A DNA stretch of 64,000 bases from contig DATMYA010000085.1 of assembly GCA_035561135.1 (NCBI GenBank), positions 177,256-241,255 on the forward strand, given 5' to 3'. Positions 63,922-64,000 of the stretch are shown one piece after another. The notes under the pieces were generated by a model that saw only the letters and a list, made by a program, of their open reading frames with translations, was not told the DNA's origin and searched no databases. Made by a program: the position numbers and the translations under genes. Every line of letters begins with the position of its first letter. Position 1 is the first letter of the stretch. This DNA is from Clostridia bacterium. GTDB lineage: Bacteria; Acidobacteriota; Terriglobia; Terriglobales; Acidobacteriaceae.

Positions 63922-64000
63922 CAGAATTGCCTCCGTGTGATTTGTTCTGCAACCGGGCGAGGAGAGGATCCTCGTGGCAGGCACGGAGTTGATGCGCCTG
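63921..64000 (-). CDS. Possible 3' end of an upstream tail gene
   Basis: On the minus strand a frame open from the window edge ends in TGA at 63923-63921, overlapping the next ATG as TGATG. Its 25 visible residues are RGSSPRPVAEQ-like and uninformative. Overlapping genes are the rule in this module, which makes it plausible but unproven. Confidence 0.3.
   Translation of the reverse strand, partial: GASTPCLPRGSSPRPVAEQITRRQF

Larger units (their letters stand above)
55038..64000 (-). mobile_element. Tail-morphogenesis module of a siphovirus-like prophage or GTA-like element (continues past the right edge)
   Basis: Seven complete minus-strand genes in transcription order: two proteins before a 935-residue tape measure, the tape measure, two distal tail proteins, a 1024-residue tail-tip-like protein with Hint domain, and a 135-residue protein. 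Tape measure followed by two ~200-260-residue proteins and a ~1000-residue tip protein is also the order in alphaproteobacterial gene transfer agents, but the NlpC/P60 gene normally found there is missing. The left limit is between psd and 55038; no integrase, lysis gene or att repeat is seen. Confidence 0.75.

Overview
The window looks like a high-GC chromosomal stretch of an Acidobacteriota (Terriglobia-type) genome. The pointers are an Oar-like TonB-dependent receptor with an N-terminal carboxypeptidase-like domain, TPR proteins with similar fused domains, a pilB-pilT-pilC-pilS-pilR cluster, an ntrY-ntrX pair next to era-corC-ybeY-phoH, and dispersed CATCCTGAGCGAA-type intergenic repeats. 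This is inferred from gene content and protein style; no rRNA or other taxonomic marker is present.

Layout. 1-3.5 kb: end of a secreted, membrane-anchored protein, a small membrane protein, HtpX protease, an orphan MoxR ATPase and a decayed enoyl-CoA hydratase fragment. 3.5-9.3 kb: a plus-strand catabolic run (acyl-CoA carboxylase carboxyltransferase, HMG-CoA lyase, enoyl-CoA hydratase, hotdog thioesterase, histidine ammonia-lyase) that reads like leucine/branched acyl-CoA and histidine degradation. A TTAGGG inverted repeat in front of it resembles a pair of repeats in front of a zinc-ribbon/XRE regulator at 10.1 kb. 10.7-13.5 kb: TonB receptor plus a small His/Cys protein. 13.7-19.7 kb: uppS-cdsA-dxr-rseP then ispG, which supplies isoprenoid precursor, undecaprenyl carrier, CDP-diacylglycerol and envelope stress proteolysis. 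20-24.3 kb: DUF72 protein, CAP-domain protein, rmuC and a repeat-rich intergenic block. 24.3-31.9 kb: two separated Dpp-type permeases, a CNNM-type protein, an efflux adaptor, a SAM-hydrolysing DUF62 enzyme and small proteins. 31.9-39.4 kb: type IV pilus motor genes with their two-component system. 39.7-48.4 kb: DNA glycosylase, ntrX, ntrY, era, corC, ybeY, phoH. 49-54.8 kb: rpsT, a TPR protein, then holA-lptE-asd-like-pssA-psd. 55-64 kb: the tail-morphogenesis module of a siphovirus-like prophage or GTA-like element running off the right edge.

The housekeeping genes are tightly packed, with many ATGA/GTGA overlaps, and strong hairpins separate several convergent genes. The most interesting items are: a complete intein-like (Hint) domain at the C terminus of the 1024-residue phage tail protein, with no C/S/T at the +1 position; the CTTAGGG operator-like repeats; an NtrX whose sigma-54 contact loop reads GAFQGA; an aspartate-semialdehyde dehydrogenase homologue lacking the catalytic Cys; an unlisted 40-residue membrane-protein ORF with a strong ribosome binding site; and an alternative-hairpin leader before a small zinc-ribbon gene.
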